Below are positions 43,869 to 56,915 of a stretch of DNA of 64,000 bases, one piece after another. The notes under the pieces are model-generated. The model was not told the origin of the DNA. It made no database searches and was given only the letters and a program-made list of their open reading frames with translations. The position numbers and the translations under genes are program-made. The stretch is from Rapana venosa (lineage: Eukaryota; Mollusca; Gastropoda; Neogastropoda; Muricidae). The first letter of the stretch is position 1, and each line of letters begins with the position of its first letter. The stretch covers positions 41,508,148 through 41,572,147 of the forward strand of contig CM054151.1 of the NCBI GenBank assembly GCA_028751875.1. The letters run 5' to 3'.

Positions 43869-46800
43869 TGCCCATGCCGTGACAGGGGACTCTGCAGTCC
43901 AGCAGGGCTGGCATGTTGATACAGAGAGAGGACAGACGTCAAGAAAGCAGCCTGGGGCAGTGGCAGCTGTTTGGTAGAGGTCAGGCAAGGCAAGCTGGCG
44001 GTGTGGCTTGTCACAGTCCTGGTGTGTGGCTTTCAGATACTGAGATTTTGGTTTTGAGAAACCGTGATGTTCACAGATTGGACGTGTTTGGCTCTTGGAG
44101 ACTGGTTTCGTGATTTTCACATATGGGTACGTGTGACATTCAGATTGCTATAAGGCTTAACGGCTGATCTTTAAACCTGCACACTGTAGTTGTATGATAA
44201 AGGTGTGCTGAGACTCCCAAACACTGCCTTTGATGGCGGGTACAGTGTTGGGGACTTCGCTCTCGTCGGCTTCAAGCCCTGGACTCGCTGCGGGAGTTTG
44301 GTGTGAACACATTTCTTTCGTAGGGAAGAAGGCATATATTCTTTGCAGTGTAGCGGTCTGTGCTCAGGATGGTTATTCTGGAGGGACGGTAAAGGAACGA
44401 ACACAGGGCCTTGAACGGTTGGTTGTATGGGCATTGTGATTGTTTGACACATGCAGCAAGTTGATTGGGTTGGATGTTTAGCAAGCTGAAATGGAGTAGG
44501 GCCCTTTGTCTGAGAAAGTGCGTCATTCTGAAGCCATGAAATACAGAAAACTCTGAAGCGTTACCACATAAAAAAAACATACTGAGATAAGATCATTCGC
44601 AAACTAACGTGTTGCATTAACACTGTGAAAGAACATCACTTGACACAGCTGTGTCGGCGGCATATAGAGATAATATAATTGTACAGTGCTGCCTGAATTG
44701 TATACTGCTGCCGTTAGCCGTCTCTCCATCCTACCTACAACTGCTGCTTCTCTGAACTGGATCCCTTGCCGTCACCTTCAGGACAACAGTAGCGCCATGC
44801 AGAGAACGTCCAGGCTGAACAAGGGCCCAGTCACTGTGTGGCCATCAGCGTGCTGAAGTCAGCTTCAAGTCTTCCAGTTTGCCGTCTCCCTTTACGTCAA
44901 AACACAAAAACTACAATGTTGTTGTGGACCCTGATACACATGCAACTGAAAAACAACAAAAACAAGTAACAAAAAAACCCAACAAACAGCCCTTCCTTAT
45001 TCTGAAGGCAACACACAAGGAAGCAGCGAGTGGCGTTTCTGCATGCCAGCCCACCATTACTAGACCCCAACAGTGTGGAGCAGATGTTGTCTGTCTTAAG
45101 TGTTGGTATACACAACAGTGTGAGGGTGTCTTCCTTGCTGAGATGTTCTGTGACTGACAAGACTTCACGTTTTCTCTGCAGGGATGAGTTTCACAAGAAG
45201 GAACCATCGACAGGAACAGGGTCACAGTACAATTTATTAAAATACGTGTACTCTTTTGAACTGTTTTCTTTTGATATGTTTTCAATGATCGTTTGATTTG
45301 CCTGCCAGTTACTGTTCCTAAAACTAGCTTTGTCCAGTTGTTGCTGTTGCACTTATGTGCTTTCAGTGTTGTGTGCACTTGGAGGAGGCTCCTTCTATTA
45401 TTGTGTTTGGTCAGTCGCACGGCACGTATTTAGTACCATGAAAACCACACGCTGTATATTTGCAACTATGATGGTGATGAAAAGCGAGCTCAGGTGTTCA
45501 CACAAGGTGGTGTTCTGTTGTGTGAAGAAAGCATGTGATGTGTGTTATTATGTTGTGTTGTGATTTTAAGGCCAGGAGGTGGCGTGTTGACTGACCGTAT
45601 ACTTTATCCGGTGGGGGAAAGATATATTTGCAAGGACTTGATATCATTCTGTTGTGATACCATCAGATTTCTGCGACTAAGAATGGACAGGAGAGGAGTT
45701 TTGACAATGTCTGTTGTATGTGTAGCGTGTTCTTGCTTTTACATGCATTGGACGTTGTTGTTTGTTTTATAATATTCTGTGTTTTTATTCAAAGTTTTTA
45801 CCTTGACTGTATGCCCTCTTAGGTATGAATGCATTTGGTTTCATTTATGAGAAACGTACCTTTGGCAAAATTAAATTATTTTAGACAGAATCATGCCATT
45901 TAAAAAGTTTTCTACTGACGAAGAGACAACGATTTGAAATAATTGCAAACTACTTTAGATTGTATGACGAAAGAGTTTTATGACAATTGTATAAAGAATT
46001 GTGTACTTGTATAAAGTACTGCAACGTAATTAGAACTTAAATTTGGGGAAAAATCGATGGCTGAACATTTCCAATGTCCGGATAACAGCAAAAACCAAAT
46101 CAAAACTTTAAAGATATTTTGTCAAGACTAAAGAAAAAGAGACGATAAAATAGACTGGACTATAAACGGCACAACTATTACGGTTGTTATTTACAGCGTC
46201 TACAGTCAGAACAGGTAGCATACACTGATTCTGACTGACCAAAGACCTAACATGGTTGAACTATGCTTCTCAAATGAACACAAGAAAACCTTCTTGATTG
46301 ACGACATTAAATGATATGGACGTGTTTCTCCTGTCCCAAACCCTGCCAAACAACCTCCTGCCCCCTCATTATTGTTCTTGTTTGTTTTTTGTTGTTTGTT
46401 TGTTTGACTTGAGCCCACCAACATTGTATTTACGTCGGGCTATTTCTTGAGGAGTGGGCTTGTTTCTTTTTTGTTTTCGATTTTCCTTGATCAGCGACAA
46501 AACTGTTTCTTCGTTCGAGTATCTGTATGTTCATAATCTTGTGTATTCGTTTTAAATCTCATTCATATATTCATAAAGTTGACGAAATGATATTGTGTTT
46601 GAAACTCTTTTTTACCGTCAGTTATACTTTTGATATTTTTATCATGAAATTTTATGAGCTTAAGCTACTCAGGGTTCTTAATGCAAATCTACTCCTTTAA
46701 CTGAAGATCACACGATCTCTTTGCTGCTCGGTTGAAGTAAGGGTAACAAATAAAACAAAAACAAAAGAAAATCGATGAGAAAGAAGTAAATACCCCTCTG

Positions 46801-47850
46801 AAAAGTAGAGCATCTCAGTTTGGACAAGTTGCGTGGACGATTTTTGTGTTGCAATCAGCATTCTCTGCCTGTTGAGATAAAAACAGCTTTACAAGCATAC
46901 TGATTAAAAAAACAAAGCGTACATACCTACATCATTTTTATAGCACTGTAAAAAAAATTTGACTGGAAAACTGCCTGACTCATTGATTCAGCTGTGAGAA
47001 TTAATGAAAAATTGTCAATCCGAAGAATACGTTGCTTTAAATGAACAAAATTGACCATGAATTGTAACAGACTCCTCAGAATGGAAAGAAAAAATCATTT
47101 GTCACAATAAAAAAGAACAACTTGAAAAAAAGTACTGAAATTTTAGTTTACATCTAAAAAACCGACACGATTTGTAAAAATATTTTCACTTCATAAAATT
47201 GCATCCTCCTTCAGATATCAACTAAAAACCTTATAGATATGCGCAGCTTTCGGTATAAATATTTTACAAATCAAAAGCAAAAATAATCACAAATAGCTGT
47301 CAAGGAGTCTAATAGTCTGCTGATAAGAAAGCCATCGTTTTACAAAATTATGAAAGCGATTTAAGCAAAGGGAACGTGCTGTAAAGATTCTTTCTGTAAA
47401 GCTTGTTTTTTCATTGTAGGTGTTGATGTTTGTGTGACCGTTCATAAACTACGGTGACATCATATTACACACATGAACGATCACTGCCTAATATGTCATG
47501 CATATATGTTTCTTTGTTGTTATCAGACTGTATTACTACGGTTCATGTTTGCTAAGTTATTAGGAGTATTATTGTCGCTATTATCATTTTGTTGAAATTG
47601 ATGCGTAGCAAATGTGTATGTATTCGATGTTGCATAAAAGATTAATGGTGAACTGAATTGTAAATATTGATACACATTGTTTGATTGTAAGTAATCAATA
47701 TGATCTGTAATAACTTATAGCCCACCTTCTTGGTTTCTGGTTTTTTCTTTTTGCATCATTGAGAGCTTTTTTAAAGTTTGATCAAACCCTCACACATGTG
47801 GCACAAGGTACAGAAATGTGTTTCTAAACATTTGACCCTAAAAAATGTAA
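43869..47850 (+). other. probable chordin 3' UTR and flank, repeat-poor
   Basis: About 4 kb after the stop almost without microsatellites, SINEs or minisatellites, in sharp contrast with everything around it. Potential poly(A) signals are ATTAAA at 45870 and AATAAA at 46749 and 47106. A Pumilio-type TGTAAATA occurs at about 47660. No open frame here resembles a known protein. The real transcript end cannot be fixed from sequence. Confidence 0.5.
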
Positions 47851-47929
47851 TGTAGAAAACTATGAGACACGTACACACGTTTGAACAAAAGATACAAGAA
47901 AAAAAAAAATCGATGAAACGGTTTTCACA

Positions 47930-49700
47930 CATTAAAAAAACACACCTTTATCATGCAAAATTCAAAATTAATGAAACACACTTACAAATAGTCGACTTGA
48001 AAACAACAAAGCAGGCAATCAATGAGCCACATCTACAATGTTTCACTATAAAACACATATAATTAATGACCCACACCTATGCATGTTTGACTATAAAACA
48101 CAAAGACAATGAACCACACCTAGACATGTTTGCCTATAAAACACAAAGCAGACAATAAATGCACCACACCTATACATGTTTGACTATAAAACACAAAGAC
48201 AATTAATGAGCCACACCTAGACATGTTTGACTCAAAAACACAAAGACAATAAAACACAACTATACATCTTTGATTGTAAAACACAAAGACAATTAATGAG
48301 CCACACCTAGACATGTTTGACTATAAAACACAAAGACAATAAATGAACCACACCTAGACATGTTTGACTCTAGAACACAAAGATAATTAATGAACCACAC
48401 CTAGACATGTTTGACTATAAAACACAAAGACAATTAATGAACCACGCCTAGACATGTTTGACTATAAAACACAAAGACAATAAACCACAACTATACATCT
48501 TTGATTATAAAACACAAAGACAATGAATTAACCACACCTAGACATGTTTGACTATAAAACACAAAGACATATAATGAACCACGCCTAGACATGTTTGACT
48601 ATAAAACACAAAGACAATAAATGAACCACGCCTAGACATGTTTGACTCTAGAACACAAAGATAATTAATGAACCACACCTAGACATGTTTGACTCTAAAA
48701 CACAAAGACAATTAAGGAACCACACCTAGACATGTTTGACTATAAAACACAAAGACAATAAACCACAACTATACATCTTTGATTATAAAACACAAAGACA
48801 ATGAATTAACCACACCTAGACATGTTTGACTATAAAACACAAAGATAATTAATGAGCCACACCTAGACATGTTTGACTATAAACACAAAGACAATAAATG
48901 AACCACGCCTAGACATGTTTGACTATAAAACACAAAAACAATTAGTGCACCACACCTAGACATGTTTGACTGTAAAACACAAAGATAATTAATGCACCAC
49001 ACCTAGACATGTTTGACTCTAGAACACAAAGACAATGAATGAACCACACCTAGACATGTTTGACTATAAAACACAAAGATAATTAATGAACCACACCTAT
49101 ACATGTTTGACTATAGAACACAAAGATAATTAAGGAACCACACCTAGACATGTTTGACTATAAAACACAAAGACAATGAACCACAACTATACATCTTTGA
49201 TTATAAAACACAAAGACAATGAACCACACCAAGACATGTTTGACTATAAAACACAAAGACAATTAATGCACCACACCTTTTCATGTTTGACTATAAAACA
49301 CACAGACAATTAATGAACCACACCTAGACATGTTTGACTATAAAACACAAAGACAATTAATGCACCACACCTTTTCATGTTTGACTATAAAACACAAAGA
49401 CAATTAAATACATGTTTGACTATAGAACACAGACAATTAATGACCCACACCTATACATATTTTACTATAAAACACAGACAATATAACAAATCACACCAAT
49501 GTTTGTTGGACTATAAAATACATATAAGACAATTAATGAAACACACTTACATATGTTAGACTGAAAACCACAAATGCAGAGAATCGATAAACTGCACCCT
49601 TATCTTTGATTGTCAAAACACAAAGCAAGCGATAAACCACATCTACAAATGTTTGAATGGAACACACTAAACAAAGAATGATGACTCACACATGCATGTG
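47930..49700. repeat. minisatellite, about 46-bp unit, over 30 units
   Basis: The unit core is cacctagacatgtttgacta then taaaacacaaagacaatt and aatgaac. Units are diverged at both ends and more regular in the middle. Confidence 0.95.
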
Positions 49701-49719
49701 TTTGACTATGAACCGATCA

Positions 49720-51325
49720 GAAAACAATGAAATACTGCCACACATTCATGACATATACCACCCATATGTTTGATACGAAAGTTGTTTTTAACATCTCTCT
49801 CTCAACTTATCAACTCAACTCAATCCTGTCCCCTATTTTGCTTCATTTAGATAAAATGCCAGATTCATCAGGCTATTTACCTCCCCCTCCATTTGTTTTC
49901 TTTCTTTTCTGACCTTTATTTTCTTTTTCATTCATTCATTCATTCGTTCATTCATTCATTCATTCATTCATTCATTCTTTTGCATCAGAGCACAGTATCA
50001 GGCGTGACCAGACAATCTTATCGTTTTTTTTTTTTTTAAAGACTCTCCTTTTTCTTCAGCGAATTGTCTTTTACATAACTTGAAGTTGAACATCAGGGAA
50101 CAGAAGTATGTATCGCAGAGTGAACCATTACAGAAGTAGAATCATCATGCTGCTTGAGATGAAAGGAACTCTGACGACCGTGTGGAGCCGGGTGACATTC
50201 AATGAACGTGGAAATTTAGTGTGTAGCTTTCTCACCCAAGACATAATAGTACTAGGATTTAAAAAAATATTTTTTTTTAATTTTATAGATTGTTCGTAAT
50301 AGGGATCCTGACGACATTGTTGATAATGGTTGCAATGTTAAAGTAGGGAAAGAGAAAACTGACCGCGTGATAGTTCAGTTATTTTTGGATTAAAAAAAAA
50401 ATATAGAAACCCTGACGACATTGTCAATCATGATTATAACATGTTAGTGGCAATAAGACTTCATGGCAAACTAGCTCTCCAGAGGATTATTTGTGAGTAT
50501 CAAGATCAAAGAAAGTAGGTTTTAAAAATACCTTTTTAGTATGATTTTTAACGCTTTTCAAATTCTGACGATACTGTTCATTTTGTTTTATAATAGTGGG
50601 AAAAATGAAAGTTTACTGCAGAATGGCTTCTCTAAAGTGTAGTAATATGGTTCTTGTAATAATGAGAGTTTGACGACACTGGTAATCAAAATTGTAATAT
50701 GGCGCAAGTGGAACGTATTTTGGGTGGAGTGGTGTGCCAAAGATGTAGGCATATGAATCGTGAAAGATTTGAATTCTGACAATGCCAACCATAGTTATGA
50801 CAAGCAAATTAAGCTGAACGTTCTTTGCGAGTGGTTCACCGAAGATGTATAATGTTGTGATCGTAGAATAGGAATATCATAATGGTATCGTGAGTCTTAT
50901 GTAATATGTCTTTATACAATACGAATTCATTCTCACAACATTGTTGACTTACTACGTCATTATCCTCGAAATAAAAGAATAAAATTTTTTTTAAAAAGAT
51001 AAATAAAATGGAAATGAAAATTCGAAATGTATTGTAGAGTAGCTCTTTTGCGCTGCAGTAAAGTTATGGTTTTGAAAGGGATAAGAATTCAGGTATTATG
51101 TAATCGTCGGAACAGAATACACGGAAGGTCAACGTTTATTGCAGAGCTGCTCTCTGTGACTGTTGTTGTAATGATCATGATCTTTGAAATGATAGGACTT
51201 CTGACATCAGTGAGTGATCATGATCATAATCATTATCATGCAAACATGAATCTTTGTTGCCGCGAAGAATTATTTGATTCATGTTGGTAATAAAATGAAG
51301 TGTTATCAAGTGTGCGTGCTTCTGC

Positions 51326-51366
<41 letters not shown>

Positions 51367-51690
51367 TGCGTGCGTGCGTATGTGTGTGTGAGTGTGTGTG
51401 TAGGTGTGTGTAGGTGTGAGTGAGTGTGTGTGTGTTGTGTTTTATTATGTTGTGGTATGTGTGTGTATGTATGTATGTATGTATGTGTGTGTGTGTGAGC
51501 GCGCGCGCATGTATGAATGTGTGTATATGTATATATGCGTGCGGATGCGCCTCTGTGTGTGCGTGAGTTATGGTTTGTATGAACTTGACGTGCACATATG
51601 TCGACATTTCATCGACTGTTTGTCATGGAAGTTCTCACGAAGAAACAAGCATACACCCCACGCCTACCCCCTCTCTCCTGATGTAGGTCC

Positions 51691-51736
<46 letters not shown>

Positions 51737-52240
51737 GAGAGAGCTGAACACCGAACAAATTTAATGTATATCGGCCTTAGGCCACAATACAAAAATGGGT
51801 CTTGGAGGCGAATCATAACACAGTGAATTGGGACATTTGACAAGAAACCAGAATGACAAGTATTAAATGGAACTGACTGATATATCTAAAACATACCATT
51901 AGGCTTCGTTTTCCATAATGAGAATAAACGAAAGTGCATTATGAACATAACAATCACGATAAATGTGTATACTGATGCCCTGCACACGCTTAAATTGATA
52001 GTCTTTTTTTTTCTTCCTCTGTTAAATGAATGAAAAAAAAACACCTAGATAAATTATGTCTGTGGTCACTATCAGCTACTCTGAGCAGATCTGGGAATGA
52101 CATATTGTTGAAACTTACTCCCTACATCTGCGTGCATTGAATACTTTAAACCCCCTCCCCCCAAAAAAGAAGCTTTATTTTCAGCTTTTATTTTACGAAA
52201 TGGACATGCTTTATCTTCGATATTTTTCACTATATCTGTA
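49720..52240. other. intergenic, no gene seen
   Basis: Contains (ATTC)n at 49927-49978, an S1 tail scrap near 50957, TG/ATGT at 51329-51540 and GA at 51692-51745. The segment 50270-50960 has four or five weak repeats of the type ctgacgacattgt...aat. No protein match recognised. Confidence 0.6.
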
Positions 52241-52257
52241 TATGATGTTCTTCTTCT

Positions 52258-53379
52258 TCAAGTGTCCGGTCTGGTCCTGCATACATCGACGATCATGGCT
52301 CTCCATTCTTCCCTGTTCTCGGTCCCTCCCATGAGCTCATTGTTGGTGCCCTCTTTATTCGTTGCGAATTTGTTTAAGCTGTCTGTGAATTTTGTGCGTT
52401 GTCTTCCTCTGCTCTTGTTTCCACAGATTTTGCCACTCCATAACAGTTTCTCTAGTCCGTCAGCCCTGATTATATGGCCGAAAAATTTGAGCTGTCTTTC
52501 TCTGATGGTGTTGAGAAGGGATCTCTTGTACCCAGCCATTTCCATTACTTCTGCATTAGTTTTTCTTTTTGTCCATGAGATTTTCATGATTCTCCGGATG
52601 AACCACATTTCCAATGCTTCTAGTCGCTGTTCTGTGTCTTTGGCTAGGGTCCAGCACTCACATCCGTACAGAAGAATGGACCATACGTAGGCTCTCAAAA
52701 CATGGATCTTTGTCTTGAGGCTTATCTTACTGTTGGTAAAAATGCATTTCATGTTGTTAAAAGTTGCCTTAGATTGACCGATTCTCTTCTTGATTTCTGT
52801 GTCACACTTGCCGTCCGGGGTGATAGTACAGCCAAGGTATTTAAAGGTGTTTGTCTGATTCTCTCTCCTTTACAGGCTATGTTGCATTGTGGTATAACAA
52901 CTTTTTTCGAGATCACCATGCATTCTGTCTTCTTTGCATTGAGCTGTAATCCTTTCTTTTCGCTTTCGTCTGTTACTGTTGTTAAAATCTTTTGCAGTTT
53001 TTCTTCAGAGTCGGGGATAAGGACTGTGTCATCTGCATATCACACGTTGTTGATGTTGTGGCCACCTACACTAATTCCCTCATGATTCTCAATATTTCGT
53101 AGAATTATTTCACTATATACATTAAATAAATCAGGCGAGAACACGCAGCCCTGCCTCACACCCCTGCAGATTGGTCTATATTGACTGATGTCATTGTCGA
53201 CTCTAATGGCTGTCTCCTGTTCCCAATATATGTTTCTGAGGACTCGAAGATCTTTCCCGTCGATGTATAGCCCTGCCAGAATATCAAACAAGTCGGAGTG
53301 TCGTACTTTGTCGAACGCTTTTGAGTAGTCAATGAAGCAGAGGCTTTGTAGTATCAGCGTAGATTGAATGTTTTTCCAC
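52258..53379 (-). mobile_element. decayed LINE fragment, reverse transcriptase C-terminal part
   Basis: Read on the minus strand from 53379 down: FIDYSKAFDKV, then RGVRQGCVFSPDLFNVY, then an in-frame TGA directly before YADDTVLIPDSEEKL. A frameshift follows near FKYLGCTITPDGK, then LLYGCECWTLAK and EMWFIRRIMKISW. These are fingers, palm and thumb motifs of a non-LTR reverse transcriptase, probably of the RTE or CR1-like group. The 5' part and endonuclease are missing. The 3' end is a GAAGAAGAA tail at about 52244-52258. The element is dead in this copy because of the stop and frameshift. Confidence 0.88.
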
Positions 53380-53432
53380 GCAGTATATGTTGTTACTGAG
53401 TGGAAAAAACATTCAATCTACGCTGATACTAC
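53348..53432. repeat. fold-back hairpin at the LINE 5' truncation point
   Basis: The left arm at 53348-53379 (gtagtatcagcgtagattga...) is the reverse complement of 53400-53432, apart from one extra base in the A/T run. About 20 bases separate the arms. Confidence 0.88.
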
Positions 53433-54085
53433 ATGACACAGACCATAAAGGTGGAGTATAGCCTTTATGATACTAACCACTTCATGACACAAGCCTATGG
53501 CCTATAGACATCCATACACGCACGCACGCACGTACGCATGCACGCACACCCCCCCCCCCCCCCCCCCATATATATATATATAACATGCATAGCTTGGTAG
53601 TATTGACTATGGACACAAGCAAGAGGAGCACTTTCACTTTACAATACGACGCACGAGCATAACCCAGCATGCTATTTCCGACATGAATGGACTCAGCCAG
53701 TTTCAAATGATCCAAACCCACACTGAACAATTCAAGGCAGTGCCCCCGATGACTTCTAAGGAAGTTAAAGACGAAGTCTAGTCAGAAAAAAAACCCTGCT
53801 CAGTGAATAATTGTTTTCACAGCTGGTTTTCATGTACAGTATCAGCATCGCCCTGTAGTCTCCAGCATACGATACTCTTTGAATACTGAATAAAGGGAAA
53901 CAACCTATGAAGAATGACATTCTAACGACATAAGCTCCCTTGTACCAGATTTAAAAAAAATCAAGATCTGATCATTAAAGGCTTTAACATGACTCGCAAA
54001 AAAGCAAAAAGCAAAAAAAAAAAAAGTAAATGTCCTCATTCTTCACGCCGGAGGGTGGGGATGGGGTGGGGGTGGGGTGGGGTGG

Positions 54086-54830
54086 CGGTATACTAGTGGT
54101 TAGAGCGCTGAGCTCGTGATCTGTCTGCCCGGGTTTGAGCACCACGTACATGCACCCGTTCGAGGGGATTTTTCCCTTCAAGTTAACATCAGTACCGACT
54201 GTACTCCCCCAGAGTCAAGCGCTTTGATTTGTTTTGCTGCAATATATTCTTTCGAGCCAGAAGGCCCATAGAGCCGGAGCTTATCCCGGTTTCCGTAGCG
54301 TTAAGCGAACTGATGGTTTTTCACCACCCCTGTGACAGGACGCTAGTCTGTCGCCAGATACTTCCCCAGCAGAGCTGGTACCCACTTGTACACCTGGGTG
54401 GAGTGAGGAAAATAGGAGTAAAGTGTCTTTCCCAAGGACACAACACCGAGCCGAGCGGGGATCGCTGCAATATATTGCGCTGTATAAATTCCACGTATTA
54501 TTATTATTATTATTATCATTATTATTATTATTATTATTATTAGTATTAGACTACTATAAACGGAGGCCCTGTGTGCAAACCCACGCAGAACATCCTGCAC
54601 ATAGGTTAACATCTGTTCTTCCCTTCAGAAGAGTAGGCCATGTCGTGCCAGTAAGAACAGATGACACACTATAATGAACTCATGCACACTGCTGTCGGTT
54701 TTTAGACATCATCCGCAAAGTCGGAATGCAGCTAGCTTAAAGGTGGGAAAAACGGTCGCATACACAAAATTTCACCGTTGGTGAACTTTGAACCTCTGGA
54801 CGAGAAACGGAGGGGAAAAGTCCACACACC
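54086..54830 (+). repeat. SINE S1 tail type 2 carrying a nested SINE
   Basis: Head ctagtggttagagcgctgag to agtaccgactgtactccc, then foreign DNA at about 54217-54547 ending gcgctgtataaattccacg plus (TTA)n. The S1 resumes at actataaacggaggccctg and ends with the type 2 tail. Confidence 0.75.
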
Positions 54831-54944
54831 AACATCTATGTAAAAGCAATAAGAAAACAACCAACAACGCAAACAAACATTAAATAAAAAGAGTCATTTA
54901 ATTGTGATGAGTAGAAGACGATAACGAACCATAACTCGAGGTAA

Positions 54945-55208
54945 AAAGGTAAAGGTGTCTCATAACCTATAAGGTCGTAGGGGAGCGAGGCGTCAGAGAC
55001 CTCAACTTCTCTAGGGACCAGCATATTGAGGGCGGCGCCCATCTCCTCTCCCTCGCTGCTTTACCTTCCCTGACCCTAAAGAGGCAGGCACCCATTTACA
55101 GCTGGGTGAACTGGGGGACTGTACTGAAGCCAAGGCGCGCAAACGGTCACCCATCCAAGTGGTAACCACACTTAATGCTGCTTAACTTGGCTGGGGGAAA
55201 GCGAGTGC
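54945..55208 (-). repeat. SINE S2 with 13-bp target duplication
   Basis: Minus-strand S2, truncated inside the tRNA-like head. TAACTCGAGGTAA flanks it at 54932-54944 and 55209-55221. The 5S-like stretch (plus-strand gtcacccatccaagtggtaa) is near 55147-55166. Confidence 0.92.
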
Positions 55209-55504
55209 TAACTCGAGGTAAGAGGGGAGAGGGGGAAAAAAAGCTTGAAAAAACAAAACAAAACAAGCAAACAAAACAAAGCAAAACAAATAAACATTTG
55301 ATGATGATGATGATGATGATGATGATAAACATGTACTTAGACGAATAGCTTAGTCTAAGAGTCACATTACCTGGAATAGACCAATAATATGAAAATATAG
55401 TAGGTATCCACTATTTTTAAATACTGTTTGTATTAGCAGGCAAGCAGAATATTGACTTAAAAAAACAGAGCTAGACAAACAGATGCAGACACAAAGACAG
55501 AAAG

Positions 55505-55579
55505 AATCAGAGAGAGAAAGAGAGAGAGAGAGCGAGAGAGAGAGAGAGAGAGAGGCATGGGAGAGTGGAGGGGAGGGAT

Positions 55580-55637
<58 letters not shown>
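55505..55637. repeat. (GA)n then G58 homopolymer
   Basis: Positions 55580-55637 are uninterrupted G. Confidence 0.95.
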
Positions 55638-55638
<1 letters not shown>

Positions 55639-55639
55639 A

Positions 55640-56640
55640 GAGGTGTTGCGCGATTAAAGGGAACTAATCATGGCTGGTACTCATGTATGTGGCGGTAACT
55701 TTGGTTTGCTCCCTTGAATCAGTCTGGGCGATAGACAATCCATTTCAAAATTTATTTATTATGTGTTGGTCCAAATAGAGTTTATTTACTCAAGAAACAT
55801 GGACACAAATAAAACATAAAGAACACAATCAGCATATCAACAACAAGGTAGTGGCTAATATTGCATGCAGGTGCAACGTCAACATTCATAAGGCTGCTAA
55901 TGATCCTATATAAACCAAAGAAGAAGATGGGAAAGAATGATTGAATAGAATGATTATAGCATCCACTTTCACATAATTATGATAAATGAAAAACCTGGCA
56001 ATCCCCCCTCCCCCAAACCAACCAACCAACCAACCATGTCTGTTGAATGAATAAGGACACGTTTGGGATAAGAAAATGCCAATATCCTTTGCTGTTCTAC
56101 CTATCAAAATATGTTAAGAAATGAAAAGGTACAAGTCAAATAAGAAAAAAAAGAAGTACCGGCAAAACAGGCACATCAATAAAATAACAAGCTGCAAGAT
56201 GAGACGAACAGATCATCATCAGGACGAACAAACAAACAAAGAAACAAACAAACACACAAACAAACAAATAATCAAGCCAACACACAAGCAAACAAAGACC
56301 ACAAACAAACAAAACCCCAACCAACAACCACACAAAACAAAGAGCAGAAAGATTATAAGACAATAAACAAATTTACGCCATCCAAAGGTTATCAAACTTA
56401 AATGTACGAATCAACCCTACTGAAATGTACTAATTTGACATTTTAAAGAACACTTTGAATTAAAAAAAAATAATCGACGCACAGTTTTGAAGATAAAAGT
56501 TTTAAATTTTCATGAAAAAGGCAGTGCTCCCCATTAAAATAAAAAGGGGGGAAAATCGCTTTTTTTAAATTTACTTTTTTAATTGGGGTTGGGGTTTTTT
56601 TAAATTTTTTTTTTTTTTAGCTAGCTTGCTGTAAGGAAAA
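55640..56640. other. intergenic, AAAC-rich, no gene seen
   Basis: CCAA units near 56015-56035 and AAAC units 56215-56345; otherwise AT-rich single-copy text. Confidence 0.6.
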
Positions 56641-56915
56641 AGGTAAAGGTGTCCCATAACAAAAGGTCTTGGGGGGAGACGTCAGAGACCTCACTTCTCT
56701 AGAGGCCAGCAATAATGAAGGGGCCCCCCACCCCTCCCCCTCACTGCTTTCCCCTTCCGTACCTTTGAAGAGGGCAGTACCCATTTCAGCTAGGTAACGG
56801 GGACTGTACTGAAGCCAAGACGCGCAAACGGTCCCCACCAACGGGAAACCACCCGATACGTTTAACCTTAGCTGGGTAACGAAGTGCTCTGACCCTGAGC
56901 TATCCCTCCCCCTGC
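56641..56915 (-). repeat. SINE S2, full length but degraded
   Basis: Plus-strand aaaggtgtcccataac to ccctgagctatccctccc is S2 reversed with its tRNA-like head. Many substitutions and small deletions. Confidence 0.75.

Noticed and set aside
47930..49700. CRISPR-like array
   Set aside because: Units abut without unique spacers and the genome is eukaryotic; ordinary minisatellite.
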